This document shows, piece after piece, positions 7,865 through 16,237 of a DNA stretch of 64,000 nt. The notes beneath the pieces are model-generated. The model had not been told where the DNA came from and did not search any database. It saw only the letters and a program-made list of their open reading frames with translations. The DNA is from an uncultured Bacilli bacterium (GTDB taxonomy: Bacteria > Bacillota_I > Bacilli_A > RF39 > UBA660), in contig CANQOH010000001.1 of the NCBI GenBank assembly GCA_947625425.1, forward strand, positions 35,368 through 99,367. The letters run 5' to 3'. Each line of letters opens with the position of its first letter. The stretch's first letter is position 1. Made by a program: the position numbers and the translations under genes.

Positions 7865-8152
7865 ATGGAAGAAAAAAAAGGAGTTTTTACAATTGTTAAT
7901 GATCAAGGAGAAGAAGTAGAATGTGAAATACTATTTACTTTTGATTCTGATGAAACTAAGAAAAGTTATATTGTCTATACTGATAATACATTAGATGAAG
8001 AAGGTAGTACTAAGGTTTATGCTTCAATATATGATCCAACTGGTCAAGATCCAACATTATTACCAATTGAGACGGAAAAAGAATGGTTAGTTATTGAAAA
8101 TATTTTATCTTCTGTACAAGAAAAGATTGAAGAGGCTGGACAAGCTAATTAA
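7865..8152 (+). CDS. DUF1292 family protein (YrzB-like)
   Basis: 95 aa. VNDQGEEVECEILFTFD, KSYIVYTDNT and a C-terminal EKEWLVIENIL match DUF1292, a small acidic cytoplasmic family that follows ruvX in most Bacilli (B. subtilis yrzB). Its function is unknown. aaggaaa lies ~5-10 bases before the ATG. The gene ends one base before the mltG start. Confidence 0.88.
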   Translation: MEEKKGVFTIVNDQGEEVECEILFTFDSDETKKSYIVYTDNTLDEEGSTKVYASIYDPTGQDPTLLPIETEKEWLVIENILSSVQEKIEEAGQAN

Positions 8153-8153
8153 G

Positions 8154-9245
8154 ATGAAGAAGAAGTTAGTTATTATCCTAGGTATTTTACTTGCTATAAT
8201 AGCTATTTCGGTTGTTGGAGTAGTTATATTCTATAATACTGGTTTAGAAGCTGTAGATAAAGATTTAAAAGAAGTAAATGATAGTGATATTGTTTTATTT
8301 GTTGTTAATAATGGTGATGCTTCAAGAACAATTATAGATAATTTAGCAGATGCAGGATTAATTAAAAATAAATATGCTGGTTATGCTTATATTAAATTAC
8401 ATAAAACTAGTTTACAAGCTGGTACTTATGAATTAAATAGAGGAATGAGTTTACAAAAGATTCTCGATAAGATAAGTGCAGGAGATGTTGTAGATAATAC
8501 AGTAACTGTTACTTTTATTGAAGGTAAAAGATTAGTTAATTATGTTAAAGTAATAAGTGATAATTTTGGATATCAAGAAGATGAAATATTAAATACTCTT
8601 AGTGATAAAGAGTATTTAAAGGAATTAATAAACGAATATTGGTTCTTGACGGATGATATTTTAAATGATAAGTTATATTATGCCTTGGAAGGTTATTTAG
8701 CACCTGATACTTATACATTCTATAATGATGCAAGTATTAAGGAGATAGTTAAAGTATTATTAGATGAAACAAGTAATAAATTAGAACCTTATAAGGAAGA
8801 AATTGAGAAGAGTGATTATACAATACATGAAATGTTAACTCTAGCTAGTATTGTTGAATTAGAAGGTAATAATAGTAATGATCGAGCTGGCGTAGCAGGA
8901 GTATTTTATAATCGTTTAAATGCTGGAATGAGTTTAGGTAGTGATGTTACTACTTATTATGGAGCTCGTGTTGAGTTAAGTGATAGAGAATTATATCAAT
9001 ATGAAATAGATGAAGCTAATGATTATAATACGAGACATCCTAGTATGGCTGGTAAATTACCAGTAGGACCTATTTGTAGTCCAAGTACTGATTCATTAGT
9101 AGCAGCAATAGAACCAGAACAACATGATTATTTCTTCTTTGTAGCAGATGTTAATAAAAATACATATTTTACAAGAACAAATGCCGAACATGAAGCAAAA
9201 ATTGCCGAATTAAAGCAAAAAGGGTTATGGTTTAATTATAATTAA
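8154..9245 (+). CDS. mltG: endolytic murein transglycosylase MltG
   Basis: 363 aa. A short cytoplasmic Lys run and one transmembrane helix (residues ~4-27) precede a LysM-like region (VNNGDASRTIIDNLADAGLI). The YceG catalytic domain contains ASIVELEG (catalytic Glu), GVFYNRL, MSLGSDVTTYYG and an N-x-R-HPS-x-AGKLPVGPI motif. MltG cuts nascent glycan strands at the membrane and sets peptidoglycan chain length. ATG 8154 (MKKK) is preferred over an earlier in-frame ATG lying inside the upstream gene. Confidence 0.95.
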   Translation: MKKKLVIILGILLAIIAISVVGVVIFYNTGLEAVDKDLKEVNDSDIVLFVVNNGDASRTIIDNLADAGLIKNKYAGYAYIKLHKTSLQAGTYELNRGMSLQKILDKISAGDVVDNTVTVTFIEGKRLVNYVKVISDNFGYQEDEILNTLSDKEYLKELINEYWFLTDDILNDKLYYALEGYLAPDTYTFYNDASIKEIVKVLLDETSNKLEPYKEEIEKSDYTIHEMLTLASIVELEGNNSNDRAGVAGVFYNRLNAGMSLGSDVTTYYGARVELSDRELYQYEIDEANDYNTRHPSMAGKLPVGPICSPSTDSLVAAIEPEQHDYFFFVADVNKNTYFTRTNAEHEAKIAELKQKGLWFNYN

Positions 9246-9257
9246 GGAGAATCAATT

Positions 9258-9851
9258 ATGAAAGAACAAATAATTGAAATGGAAAGGTATGCAAAAGAGC
9301 ATAACGTACCAATTATTGAGAAAGATTCAATAGCTTTTATCTTAAAATTTATTAAAGTTAATGATGTTAAAGAAATCTTAGAAATAGGTAGTGCTATTGG
9401 ATACTCAGCTATCTTAATGGCTTCAGTTAAAGATGATGTTAAGATTACAACTATTGAACGTGATGAAACAAGATATATGGAATGTCTTAAGAATGTTAAA
9501 AAATGTGGCTTAGAAAAAAGAATTGAAGTTGTATATCAAGATGCTTTAGAAGTTAATTTATCTGGTGTTAGTTATGATTTAATATTTATAGATGCAGCTA
9601 AAGGTCAATATACTAAATTCTTTGAAAAATATAAATATTTCTTAAAACCAGGTGGAGTTATTATTACTGATAATTTAAAATTCCATGGTCATGTTGGTAA
9701 TAGAAGTCAAATTGCTAGTCGTAATTTAAAACAATTAGTAGGTAAAATAGAAAATTATATTGATTTTCTTAAGAATAATGATGAATTTGAAACTAAATTT
9801 TATGATGTAGGAGACGGCTTATCTGTAAGCATTAGAAAAGATGATATCTAA
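9258..9851 (+). CDS. trmR: O-methyltransferase, TrmR (YrrM) type
   Basis: 197 aa. Class I SAM methyltransferase of the class-I O-methyltransferase (Methyltransf_24/COMT-like) group: EILEIGSAIGYSAI (SAM loop), TTIERDETR (acidic strand 2), DLIFIDAAKGQY and GGVIITDNL (metal site). In B. subtilis the gene in this position (yrrM) methylates 5-hydroxyuridine at tRNA U34 to form mo5U. The two downstream U32-family genes that make the hydroxyl group support this role. aaggag precedes the ATG. It overlaps the next gene by 11 bases. Confidence 0.88.
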   Translation: MKEQIIEMERYAKEHNVPIIEKDSIAFILKFIKVNDVKEILEIGSAIGYSAILMASVKDDVKITTIERDETRYMECLKNVKKCGLEKRIEVVYQDALEVNLSGVSYDLIFIDAAKGQYTKFFEKYKYFLKPGGVIITDNLKFHGHVGNRSQIASRNLKQLVGKIENYIDFLKNNDEFETKFYDVGDGLSVSIRKDDI

Positions 9852-10638
9852 AATATTAATTTATGTTGATGATATAGAACATATAGAAGATTATAGAAAA
9901 GTAGGAGTCTCTACTTTTCTTTTTGCTTTAGAAGGATATTGTGTTGGTTATAAGACATATTCTTTAGAAGAGATAGAAAAAATTGATGTTTCAAATAAAT
10001 ATATTATTTTAAATAGAGTATTAACTTCTAGTGATATAGATAATTTTAAGAAGATTATTAAAGATTTTAAAACAATTAAGGGAATTGTTTTTGAAGATAT
10101 AGGAATTTATCAAGTACTTAAAGATTTAGCAAGTGATTTAGAACTTATATTATTTCAAAATCACTTTGCAACAAATAGTAGATCAGTTAATTTTTGGTTA
10201 GATAGAGTAGATAGTTTATTTATTGGTAATGAACTTACGAAAGATGAATTAGAAGTTATTACTAAGGAAGCTATTAAACCAGTTTGTCTTCATTTATATG
10301 GTTATAATCAAGTAATGTATTCAAGAAGATTATTATTAAGTAATTGGTCAGAGGAATTTAATGTTCCTAAAAAGAATACTAATGTGATTACGGATAAAGC
10401 AATAGGAATTAAGTTTAGAACTATAGAAAATGAGTATGGAACTGTAATGTATTCGGAAAATATATTTAATGGTAAAGATTTATTAGATCTTAAGAACGTT
10501 AAGTATTTTTATGTAAATCCAATGATGATAGAACATAATAAAGTTATGTATTTTTTGCATACCTTTGATAAAACAAATGGGGAAGATGATGGTTTCTTAA
10601 ATAAAGAAACAATTTATAAGTTAAAGGAGCGAAAATAA
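9841..10638 (+). CDS. divergent peptidase-U32-like protein (TrhP1 position)
   Basis: 265 aa. Weak overall similarity to the U32 barrel: IVFEDIGIYQVLKDLASDLELILFQNHFATN corresponds to the segment where U32 proteins carry a LELHISTQASALN-like motif, and VDSLFIGNELTKDE resembles the following strand. Only two cysteines (GYC, PVCLH) are visible and the four-cysteine cluster is missing. In B. subtilis trmR is followed by yrrN (trhP1) and yrrO (trhP2), which together hydroxylate U34. By position this is the yrrN counterpart. The start lies inside trmR and the stop overlaps the next ATG. Confidence 0.7.
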   Translation: MISKILIYVDDIEHIEDYRKVGVSTFLFALEGYCVGYKTYSLEEIEKIDVSNKYIILNRVLTSSDIDNFKKIIKDFKTIKGIVFEDIGIYQVLKDLASDLELILFQNHFATNSRSVNFWLDRVDSLFIGNELTKDELEVITKEAIKPVCLHLYGYNQVMYSRRLLLSNWSEEFNVPKKNTNVITDKAIGIKFRTIENEYGTVMYSENIFNGKDLLDLKNVKYFYVNPMMIEHNKVMYFLHTFDKTNGEDDGFLNKETIYKLKERK

Positions 10639-11840
10639 TGGAAAGAATAGAGTTACTCGCTCCAGCGGGAGATTTAGAAAGACTTAAGATTGCTTGTCTA
10701 TATGGCGCAGATGCAATCTATATAGGTGGTCAAGATTATAGTTTAAGAGCTAATGCCTTAAACTTTAGTATAGATGATTTAAAAGAAGCAGCAGAATTTG
10801 CGCATAATTTAGGGAAGAGAGTCTATGTAACAGTTAATATTGTTTTTCATGATAAAGATTTAAAAGGTTTAGAAGATTATTTACTTAAATTAGATGAAAT
10901 AGGGATTGATGCGATTATTGTATCTGATGTTGTAGTTATGGATTTATGGAAGAAGTTAAATCTCAAGTTAGAATTACATATTTCAACACAAGCATCAGCC
11001 CTTAATTATGAAGTAGTTAATTTTTATAAAGATTTAGGAGCAACAAGAGTTGTCCTTGCCCGTGAAGCTTCTAAAAATGAAATAAAAAGAATTAAAGATG
11101 AAACGGGTATGGAATTAGAATGCTTTATTCATGGGGCAATGTGTACAAGTATTAGTGGACGTTGTGTTTTATCTAATTATGCGACAAATCGTGATAGTAA
11201 TCGTGGTGGTTGTGCGCAAGTATGTCGTTTTGTTTTTGATGCTGATAATAGTAATGAAGTATTTAGTATGACACCTAAAGATTTGAATATGGTATCAAAT
11301 ATTGAAGAAATGATTAAGATAGGAGTTAATTCTTTTAAAGTAGAAGGAAGAATGCGTAGTGTTTATTATATTGCCACGGTTATTGATGTCTATCGTCATT
11401 TAATTGATATGGTAGTTAATAAAACAATAAATGATGCATATACTAAATATTATCTAAGTATACTAAATAGATGTGCTAATCGTGATTCAACTGAACAATT
11501 CTTTAATAAATTACCAGGTAAAGATGAACAATATTTCTTAGGTCATGATGAAGTAAGTAATAAAGATTTCTTAGGAATAGTTTTAGATTATGATAAGAAG
11601 AGTAAAATGCTTACTTTAGAACAAAGAAATTATTTTAAACCAGGCGATGTTGTGGAATTCTTTGGGCCAAATACGGAAGTATTTAGCTTTACAATACCTG
11701 ATGTTTTATATGATAAAGATGATAATTTAATAGAGGTGGCTAATCATCCCCAAATGATAGTTAAGTTTCAAATAGATCAGGAATTATCGCGATTTGATAT
11801 GATGAGAATTAAAGTGTTTGACATTTCTAATTTTTTGTAG
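10638..11840 (+). CDS. trhP: U32 family tRNA hydroxylation protein TrhP
   Basis: 400 aa. Peptidase family U32 fold: LLAPAGDLERLKIA at the start, GADAIYIGG, HISTQASALN, and the cluster cysteines in ECFIHGAMC, SGRCVLS and RGGCAQVCR, followed by KDLNMV and NSFKVEGRMRS. Family members (TrhP/YegQ/YrrO) need prephenate and an iron-sulphur cluster to hydroxylate tRNA U34; no protease activity is expected. aaggagcg precedes the ATG, which overlaps the upstream stop (TAATG). It is the second of the U32 pair after trmR. Confidence 0.92.
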   Translation: MERIELLAPAGDLERLKIACLYGADAIYIGGQDYSLRANALNFSIDDLKEAAEFAHNLGKRVYVTVNIVFHDKDLKGLEDYLLKLDEIGIDAIIVSDVVVMDLWKKLNLKLELHISTQASALNYEVVNFYKDLGATRVVLAREASKNEIKRIKDETGMELECFIHGAMCTSISGRCVLSNYATNRDSNRGGCAQVCRFVFDADNSNEVFSMTPKDLNMVSNIEEMIKIGVNSFKVEGRMRSVYYIATVIDVYRHLIDMVVNKTINDAYTKYYLSILNRCANRDSTEQFFNKLPGKDEQYFLGHDEVSNKDFLGIVLDYDKKSKMLTLEQRNYFKPGDVVEFFGPNTEVFSFTIPDVLYDKDDNLIEVANHPQMIVKFQIDQELSRFDMMRIKVFDISNFL

Positions 11841-11877
11841 TATTCTTAGGAAGATATTTTTGAAGGAGATGCTTGTA

Positions 11878-12348
11878 ATGGCAAAAAAAGATGAAATCTT
11901 ACTAACTGCTCAAGGTTATGCAGAACTAGAAGAAGAGTTAAATGATTTAAGAGTAAACAAGAGGGCTGAAAATGTCTTAGCTATCAAAGAAGCTAGAAGT
12001 CATGGAGATTTATCTGAAAATTCCGAATATGATGCAGCAAGAGATGAACAAGCTAAAATTGAAGCAAGAATACAAGAGCTAGAATATAAATTAGAACATG
12101 CAACGATTATTGATAATAAAGATAAAACTCATGTTAATGTTGGATCTGTTGTTACTATTGAATATGTTGATGATAAAGAACAAGATGTTTATACTATCGT
12201 TGGTTCACTAGAAGCTGATCCATTTGATAATAAGATTAGTAATGAATCACCAATTGGTTCAGCAATTATCGGTAAAAAAGTTGGCGATGTTATACCAGTA
12301 GTTGGACCTAATGGTTCATATGATGTTAAAATTATAAAGATAGCTTAA
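11878..12348 (+). CDS. greA: transcription elongation factor GreA
   Basis: 156 aa, normal size. An N-terminal coiled coil (LTAQGYAELEEELNDL...AIKEARSHGDLSENSEYDAA, with the tip acidic residues of GDLSEN) and a C-terminal FKBP-like domain (ESPIGSAIIGKKVGD) identify GreA. It enters the RNA polymerase secondary channel and stimulates cleavage of backtracked RNA. ATG 11878 follows gaaggag by ~9 bases; an earlier in-frame ATG at 11818 lies inside trhP and is not used. The stop codon falls inside the terminator hairpin. Confidence 0.96.
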   Translation: MAKKDEILLTAQGYAELEEELNDLRVNKRAENVLAIKEARSHGDLSENSEYDAARDEQAKIEARIQELEYKLEHATIIDNKDKTHVNVGSVVTIEYVDDKEQDVYTIVGSLEADPFDNKISNESPIGSAIIGKKVGDVIPVVGPNGSYDVKIIKIA

Positions 12349-12364
12349 TTGCTATCCTTTTTTA
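12339..12364 (+). terminator. intrinsic terminator after greA
   Basis: Stem gatagc (12339-12344) and gctatc (12351-12356), 6-base loop, then a T-run. The greA stop codon lies in the loop. Confidence 0.8.
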
Positions 12365-12393
12365 TTGTAAATGTTGTCATTTTAAGATATAAT
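12365..12393 (+). promoter_or_regulatory. sigma-A-type promoter of tig
   Basis: TTGTAA at 12365-12370, 17-base spacer, TATAAT at 12388-12393. It directly follows the greA terminator and lies ~25 bases before the trigger-factor start. Confidence 0.75.
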
Positions 12394-12418
12394 ATGGAAG
12401 TCAAAGGAGAAATGTGAT

Positions 12419-13669
12419 ATGAAAAACGTACATGACGTTGAAGTCGAGATTAAAGGCAGCGATTGGGAAAAAATATTAGATACCACTTTTACTAAAAGAA
12501 ATAAAGATTTAAAAGTAGATGGTTTTAGAAAAGGTAAATGTCCAAAAAATATTTATTTACAAAAGTTTGGAATTGAATCACTTTATATGGATGCTGTGGA
12601 TGTAGCAGCTAATGATGCTTATACAAAAGCTATTCGTGATAATGAATTAATTCCAGTTTGTGAACCTAAAATGGATGTTACAGAAATTGATAAAGATCAT
12701 GTTAAATTTAAATTTACTATTATTACTCGTCCTGAAGTAAAATTAGGTAAATATAAAGGTTTAGGCGTTAAGAAAGACGAAGTTAAGGTATCTAAGAAAG
12801 AAATAGATGAAGAAGTTGCTAGATTAGCTTCTAGATTTGCCGAAATCGTTGTTAAAGAAAATGGTAAAGTAGTAGAAGGTAATACAGCAGTTGTTGATTT
12901 TGAAGGATTTGTTGATGGTAAACCATTAGAAGGTGGAAATGGAGCTAATTATCCATTAGAGATTGGTTCTCATACATTTATTCCTGGTTTTGAAGAAGGA
13001 ATAGTTGGAATGGAAGTTGGCGAAACTAAAGAACTTAAATTAACTTTCCCAGAAAACTATACTAAAGAATTAGCTAATAAAGATGTTACATTTAATGTTA
13101 CAGTAAGAGAAATTAAAGAAAGAGTTTTACCTGAACTTAATAAAGATTTCTATGCTGATTTAGGTTATGAAAATATTGAAACAGAAGAAGAATTTAGAAA
13201 AGAAGTTAAAGCTGCTATTACTGAACGTAAGAATGAAGAAGTTAAAAATAAATATTTAGATGATGTCTTAGAAGCTGCGGCTAAGAATATGGAAATTGAA
13301 CTTAATCCTGAAATAGTTGATGATGAAGTTCATCGTATGTTAAATCAATTTAGTGAACAATTAAGAATGCAAGGTATTTCATTAGATCAATACTTACAAT
13401 TTACAGGAGCTAAACAAGAAGATTTACATAAACAAATGGAACCTGAAGCTGAAAAACGTGTTAAATATCGTTATTTAATTGAAGAAGTTGCTGATAAAGA
13501 AAAGATTGAAATCAATGATGCCGATGCGGAAGCTGAAGCAGAAAAGATGGCAAATGAATATGGCGTTGATAAAGCTGAATTCTTAGCTCATTTTGGTGGC
13601 TTAGATGTTGTTAAATATGATATGAGAATGCGTAAAGCATTAGAAATATTAGGGGAAGAAGAAAAGTAA
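12419..13669 (+). CDS. tig: trigger factor chaperone
   Basis: 416 aa. Ribosome-binding domain with GFRKGKCPKNIYLQKFG (the L23-contact loop), then an FKBP-type prolyl isomerase domain (VVEGNTAVVDFEGFVDGKPLEGG, FIPGFEEGIVGMEVGE) and a long helical C-terminal arm. It binds nascent chains at the ribosome exit. The first ~10-15 residues are shorter than usual (direct entry at HDVEVEIKGSDW), and no earlier in-frame start with a ribosome site was found. aaaggag lies ~10 bases before the ATG. Own promoter and terminator. Confidence 0.95.
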   Translation: MKNVHDVEVEIKGSDWEKILDTTFTKRNKDLKVDGFRKGKCPKNIYLQKFGIESLYMDAVDVAANDAYTKAIRDNELIPVCEPKMDVTEIDKDHVKFKFTIITRPEVKLGKYKGLGVKKDEVKVSKKEIDEEVARLASRFAEIVVKENGKVVEGNTAVVDFEGFVDGKPLEGGNGANYPLEIGSHTFIPGFEEGIVGMEVGETKELKLTFPENYTKELANKDVTFNVTVREIKERVLPELNKDFYADLGYENIETEEEFRKEVKAAITERKNEEVKNKYLDDVLEAAAKNMEIELNPEIVDDEVHRMLNQFSEQLRMQGISLDQYLQFTGAKQEDLHKQMEPEAEKRVKYRYLIEEVADKEKIEINDADAEAEAEKMANEYGVDKAEFLAHFGGLDVVKYDMRMRKALEILGEEEK

Positions 13670-13688
13670 TTATTAAATTACTTTTTTC
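13662..13688 (+). terminator. intrinsic terminator after tig
   Basis: Ten-base stem aaaagtaatt (13662-13671) and aattactttt (13676-13685), loop atta, T-run. The stop codon of tig is in the 5' arm. Confidence 0.85.
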
Positions 13689-13745
13689 TTTTGCTATTAT
13701 TTAAAAGATATATAGTATAATAATACTATGAAAGAAGATATTAAT

Positions 13746-14999
13746 ATGGTAAAAAAGGTTGAAGAAAAAGTCTTATATACATGTGAATCAGAGATAAATG
13801 AAGAAGAATATCAAAATGCTGTTAAATATTTTCCTCAAGTATATTGGTCTTTAGTAAAAAAAGGAACAATGTTAAATATTTTAGCAATGCTATTATTCTT
13901 TATTTTTGGTACAAAATTAATAGATGTTTTAATTGGTTTTATTGTCTTAGAAATACTAATATTAATTATATATAAAGTGAGATTACCATATTATGTTAGT
14001 AAATCTTATTCTAACGCTATAAAAAAAGGTCAGATAGAAACTAAATTACATACTGAATTTTATAAAGATTATTTTATTAGAAAAGGTGAAAAAGATTCCT
14101 TAAAAATATCTTATTCTGAGATAGGTAAAGGTGTTGAAACAGATACCAATATTTATTTGATGTATCCGAAAAATAAAAAATTGATTATTCTTCAGAAAAA
14201 ATATTGTGATGAAGATTTAATTGAATTTATAAGAAAAAATATAACTTCTTTAGAAAAACATCTAGGCGAAAATCAAGTTTCTCAAAAAGAATCTAATAAA
14301 GTAAATAAATTATTAAATGTTTTATTTATTGCTACGATAATTAGTCTTTTTGCTTCATTTATTTTAGTTAATGCTTTGTTAAAGTACGTATTTCATTATC
14401 ATGGTAATGGTGATTTTAGATATATGTGGATTTACTTGTGCTTTTTACCAATTCCTATCATTTCTGTTGTTCTTGGCATTATATACAAAAATAAAGGTTA
14501 CAATTGTTCTAGAAATATCATAATAGGGATTATTGCTTCAATTATTCTTCTTATGTATGGAGGTATTTCTACTTTAGTTAGTTTAGAATTACCTGACTAT
14601 CATGAAATCGATGCATATAAAGAATTTATAGATGCTAAACTTCCTAGTAATGGTGAACTTGATATAGTTGAAATAGGTAAAGCTTCTGCTGATAAAACTG
14701 AATATGTTATTGTAAATGCATATTATGATTTAGAGGATGTAACTGAATTAGAAAAAAGTATTAAAGATAGTAATAATTGGTTTTTAAGTGAAGAAATTAA
14801 ACAAGAATTAAAGGTTTTAGTTCCATCACAACTCCATTCATCTAAAACAGCATACTTTTCTATTTACAATAAAACAAATGATGAATATAATACTCTACCA
14901 AGTAAATCTGGTGATTATGATATATATTTTATGAATTACGATTTAGAAGGAAAGCATTTAGCAATTCATAAGTTTAAATATAGTTATGAACAAAATTAA
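13746..14999 (+). CDS. membrane protein with YcxB-like domain
   Basis: 417 aa from ATG 13746. Two close hydrophobic helices (residues ~40-85) are followed by a YcxB-like soluble stretch (FYKDYFIRKGEKDSLKISYSEI..., then NIYLMYPKNKKLIILQKKY), where such proteins show a short beta domain. A second group of about three helices (residues ~190-285) precedes a C-terminal extracytoplasmic domain of unknown fold. Function unknown. ATG 13728 is in frame but lies only ~6 bases after a TATAAT (13716-13721), so 13746 fits a normal leader better; this is uncertain. Confidence 0.6.
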   Translation: MVKKVEEKVLYTCESEINEEEYQNAVKYFPQVYWSLVKKGTMLNILAMLLFFIFGTKLIDVLIGFIVLEILILIIYKVRLPYYVSKSYSNAIKKGQIETKLHTEFYKDYFIRKGEKDSLKISYSEIGKGVETDTNIYLMYPKNKKLIILQKKYCDEDLIEFIRKNITSLEKHLGENQVSQKESNKVNKLLNVLFIATIISLFASFILVNALLKYVFHYHGNGDFRYMWIYLCFLPIPIISVVLGIIYKNKGYNCSRNIIIGIIASIILLMYGGISTLVSLELPDYHEIDAYKEFIDAKLPSNGELDIVEIGKASADKTEYVIVNAYYDLEDVTELEKSIKDSNNWFLSEEIKQELKVLVPSQLHSSKTAYFSIYNKTNDEYNTLPSKSGDYDIYFMNYDLEGKHLAIHKFKYSYEQN

Positions 15000-15028
15000 T
15001 AGTTTAAATAGTGTTTATTTAAACTATT
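14998..15028 (+). terminator. hairpin, probable terminator
   Basis: Twelve-base perfect stem aatagtttaaat/atttaaactatt with a 7-base loop directly at the stop codon of the YcxB-like gene. The following T-run is weak (attgtaatat), so terminator strength is uncertain. Confidence 0.55.
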
Positions 15029-15077
15029 ATTGTAATATATATGATATAATTATGTTACTAATAATAGAGGTGATTAT

Positions 15078-16061
15078 ATGAAGAAAATAAATTTAAATGA
15101 AGAAGAAAAAAAAGAAAAGACAATTAAAGAGAATCGTACTTATCTTTTCTTTAAAGTTTTCTTTACTAATTTAAAAGAAAATAAATTATATTTTTTATCA
15201 TTTTTTATTACCATTTTTACTATTGTATTCTTTTCGGTAACTAAGGTACAAGAAGCTGAAGGCTTATATGGTAATGATAAAGATAAAGTAACTGGTAATA
15301 CGCCAGCGACACCAGTTGTTGATCAAAATTTAAATAAACCTGAAACTACACCAACTGATGAAGTAGTAGATATGAGTGATTATATTGGAATATATAGTCG
15401 TGAAGTTAAATTAACAATCCCTTTAACTTTAAATGAAACTTGTACGATAGATAGTTATAAGTTTGTTTATCAAGTTAAAAAAGATAAATCTATTACTAAA
15501 TACTTAGTTAATGATTGTTTAGGAACTGTAAAAATGTGGAGTAAGAAAGCTTCTTATGTATCTAGTGGGGGAGCTAAATATATTAGTGCTAATAAAATAA
15601 ATTATTTATTTGGTCAAAATAGTATGAAAGAAGTAGATGGAGAAACTTATAATATTGATAATAATTTAACGACAATTAAAGAAAAGATGAATGAAAATAT
15701 TAATGTTTATTTCTATGGCGATAATATGGTTATTAATGATAATCTTCATTTAGTTTTAGTAAAAGGTAATACAATTAATTTTAATCTTGATGATACTTAT
15801 CCAAATAATGGTGGTAATTTAGAAAAACGAGTATATAAATCAGGAGCTACTAATCAATTTAACTTTATTGTATTTAGTAATAATGAAGAAAATAATTGTG
15901 ATACAGAGTTTAGTGGAGAAGATAGTTTAGTTTATACAATATATAGTATTAAATATAATACTAGTACCAATAGCTTTGCTGATGCGAAAAAAATAGTAAC
16001 TCGTAATAAGAGTGATAAGTGTGATTATTATGAAGATGATTTAAAACTTTTAGAGGAATAA
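15078..16061 (+). CDS. single-pass membrane-anchored protein, unknown
   Basis: 327 aa. A charged cytoplasmic N-terminus (~40 residues) is followed by one transmembrane helix (FLSFFITIFTIVFFSVT) and a Pro/Thr-rich linker (NTPATPVVDQNLNKPETTPTDE). The extracellular domain of ~240 residues has four cysteines that may form disulphides (C-T-I-D..., DCLG, NNCD, KCDY). Function not recognised. ggtgat (15069-15074) serves as ribosome site. It stands alone between two hairpins. Confidence 0.6.
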   Translation: MKKINLNEEEKKEKTIKENRTYLFFKVFFTNLKENKLYFLSFFITIFTIVFFSVTKVQEAEGLYGNDKDKVTGNTPATPVVDQNLNKPETTPTDEVVDMSDYIGIYSREVKLTIPLTLNETCTIDSYKFVYQVKKDKSITKYLVNDCLGTVKMWSKKASYVSSGGAKYISANKINYLFGQNSMKEVDGETYNIDNNLTTIKEKMNENINVYFYGDNMVINDNLHLVLVKGNTINFNLDDTYPNNGGNLEKRVYKSGATNQFNFIVFSNNEENNCDTEFSGEDSLVYTIYSIKYNTSTNSFADAKKIVTRNKSDKCDYYEDDLKLLEE

Positions 16062-16123
16062 AAACATAAAAGTTATAAAAAGAGTTAATCATTTAATTAA
16101 TAGTTATAAGAAGAAAAAAAGTT

Positions 16124-16157
16124 AAGAGTAAATATAAAATTTTTGCTCTTTTTTTTG
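16124..16157 (+). terminator. intrinsic terminator
   Basis: Stem aagagtaaa/tttgctctt (one G-T pair) around an AT-rich loop, followed by eight or more T. The ~60 bases between it and the upstream stop codon are AT-rich with nothing recognisable. Confidence 0.65.
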
Positions 16158-16176
16158 TAAAAAATTGTAAAATTCA

Positions 16177-16205
16177 TAGACAAAAAAAATTGAAAAAATT
16201 ATAAT
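16177..16205 (+). promoter_or_regulatory. sigma-A-type promoter of lon
   Basis: TAGACA at 16177-16182, 17-base spacer, TATAAT at 16200-16205, ~33 bases before the lon start. I saw no CtsR or HrcA (CIRCE) operator nearby. Confidence 0.65.
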
Positions 16206-16237
16206 AGATTTTAATGTTAATCTTAAGGAGGCGGAAC

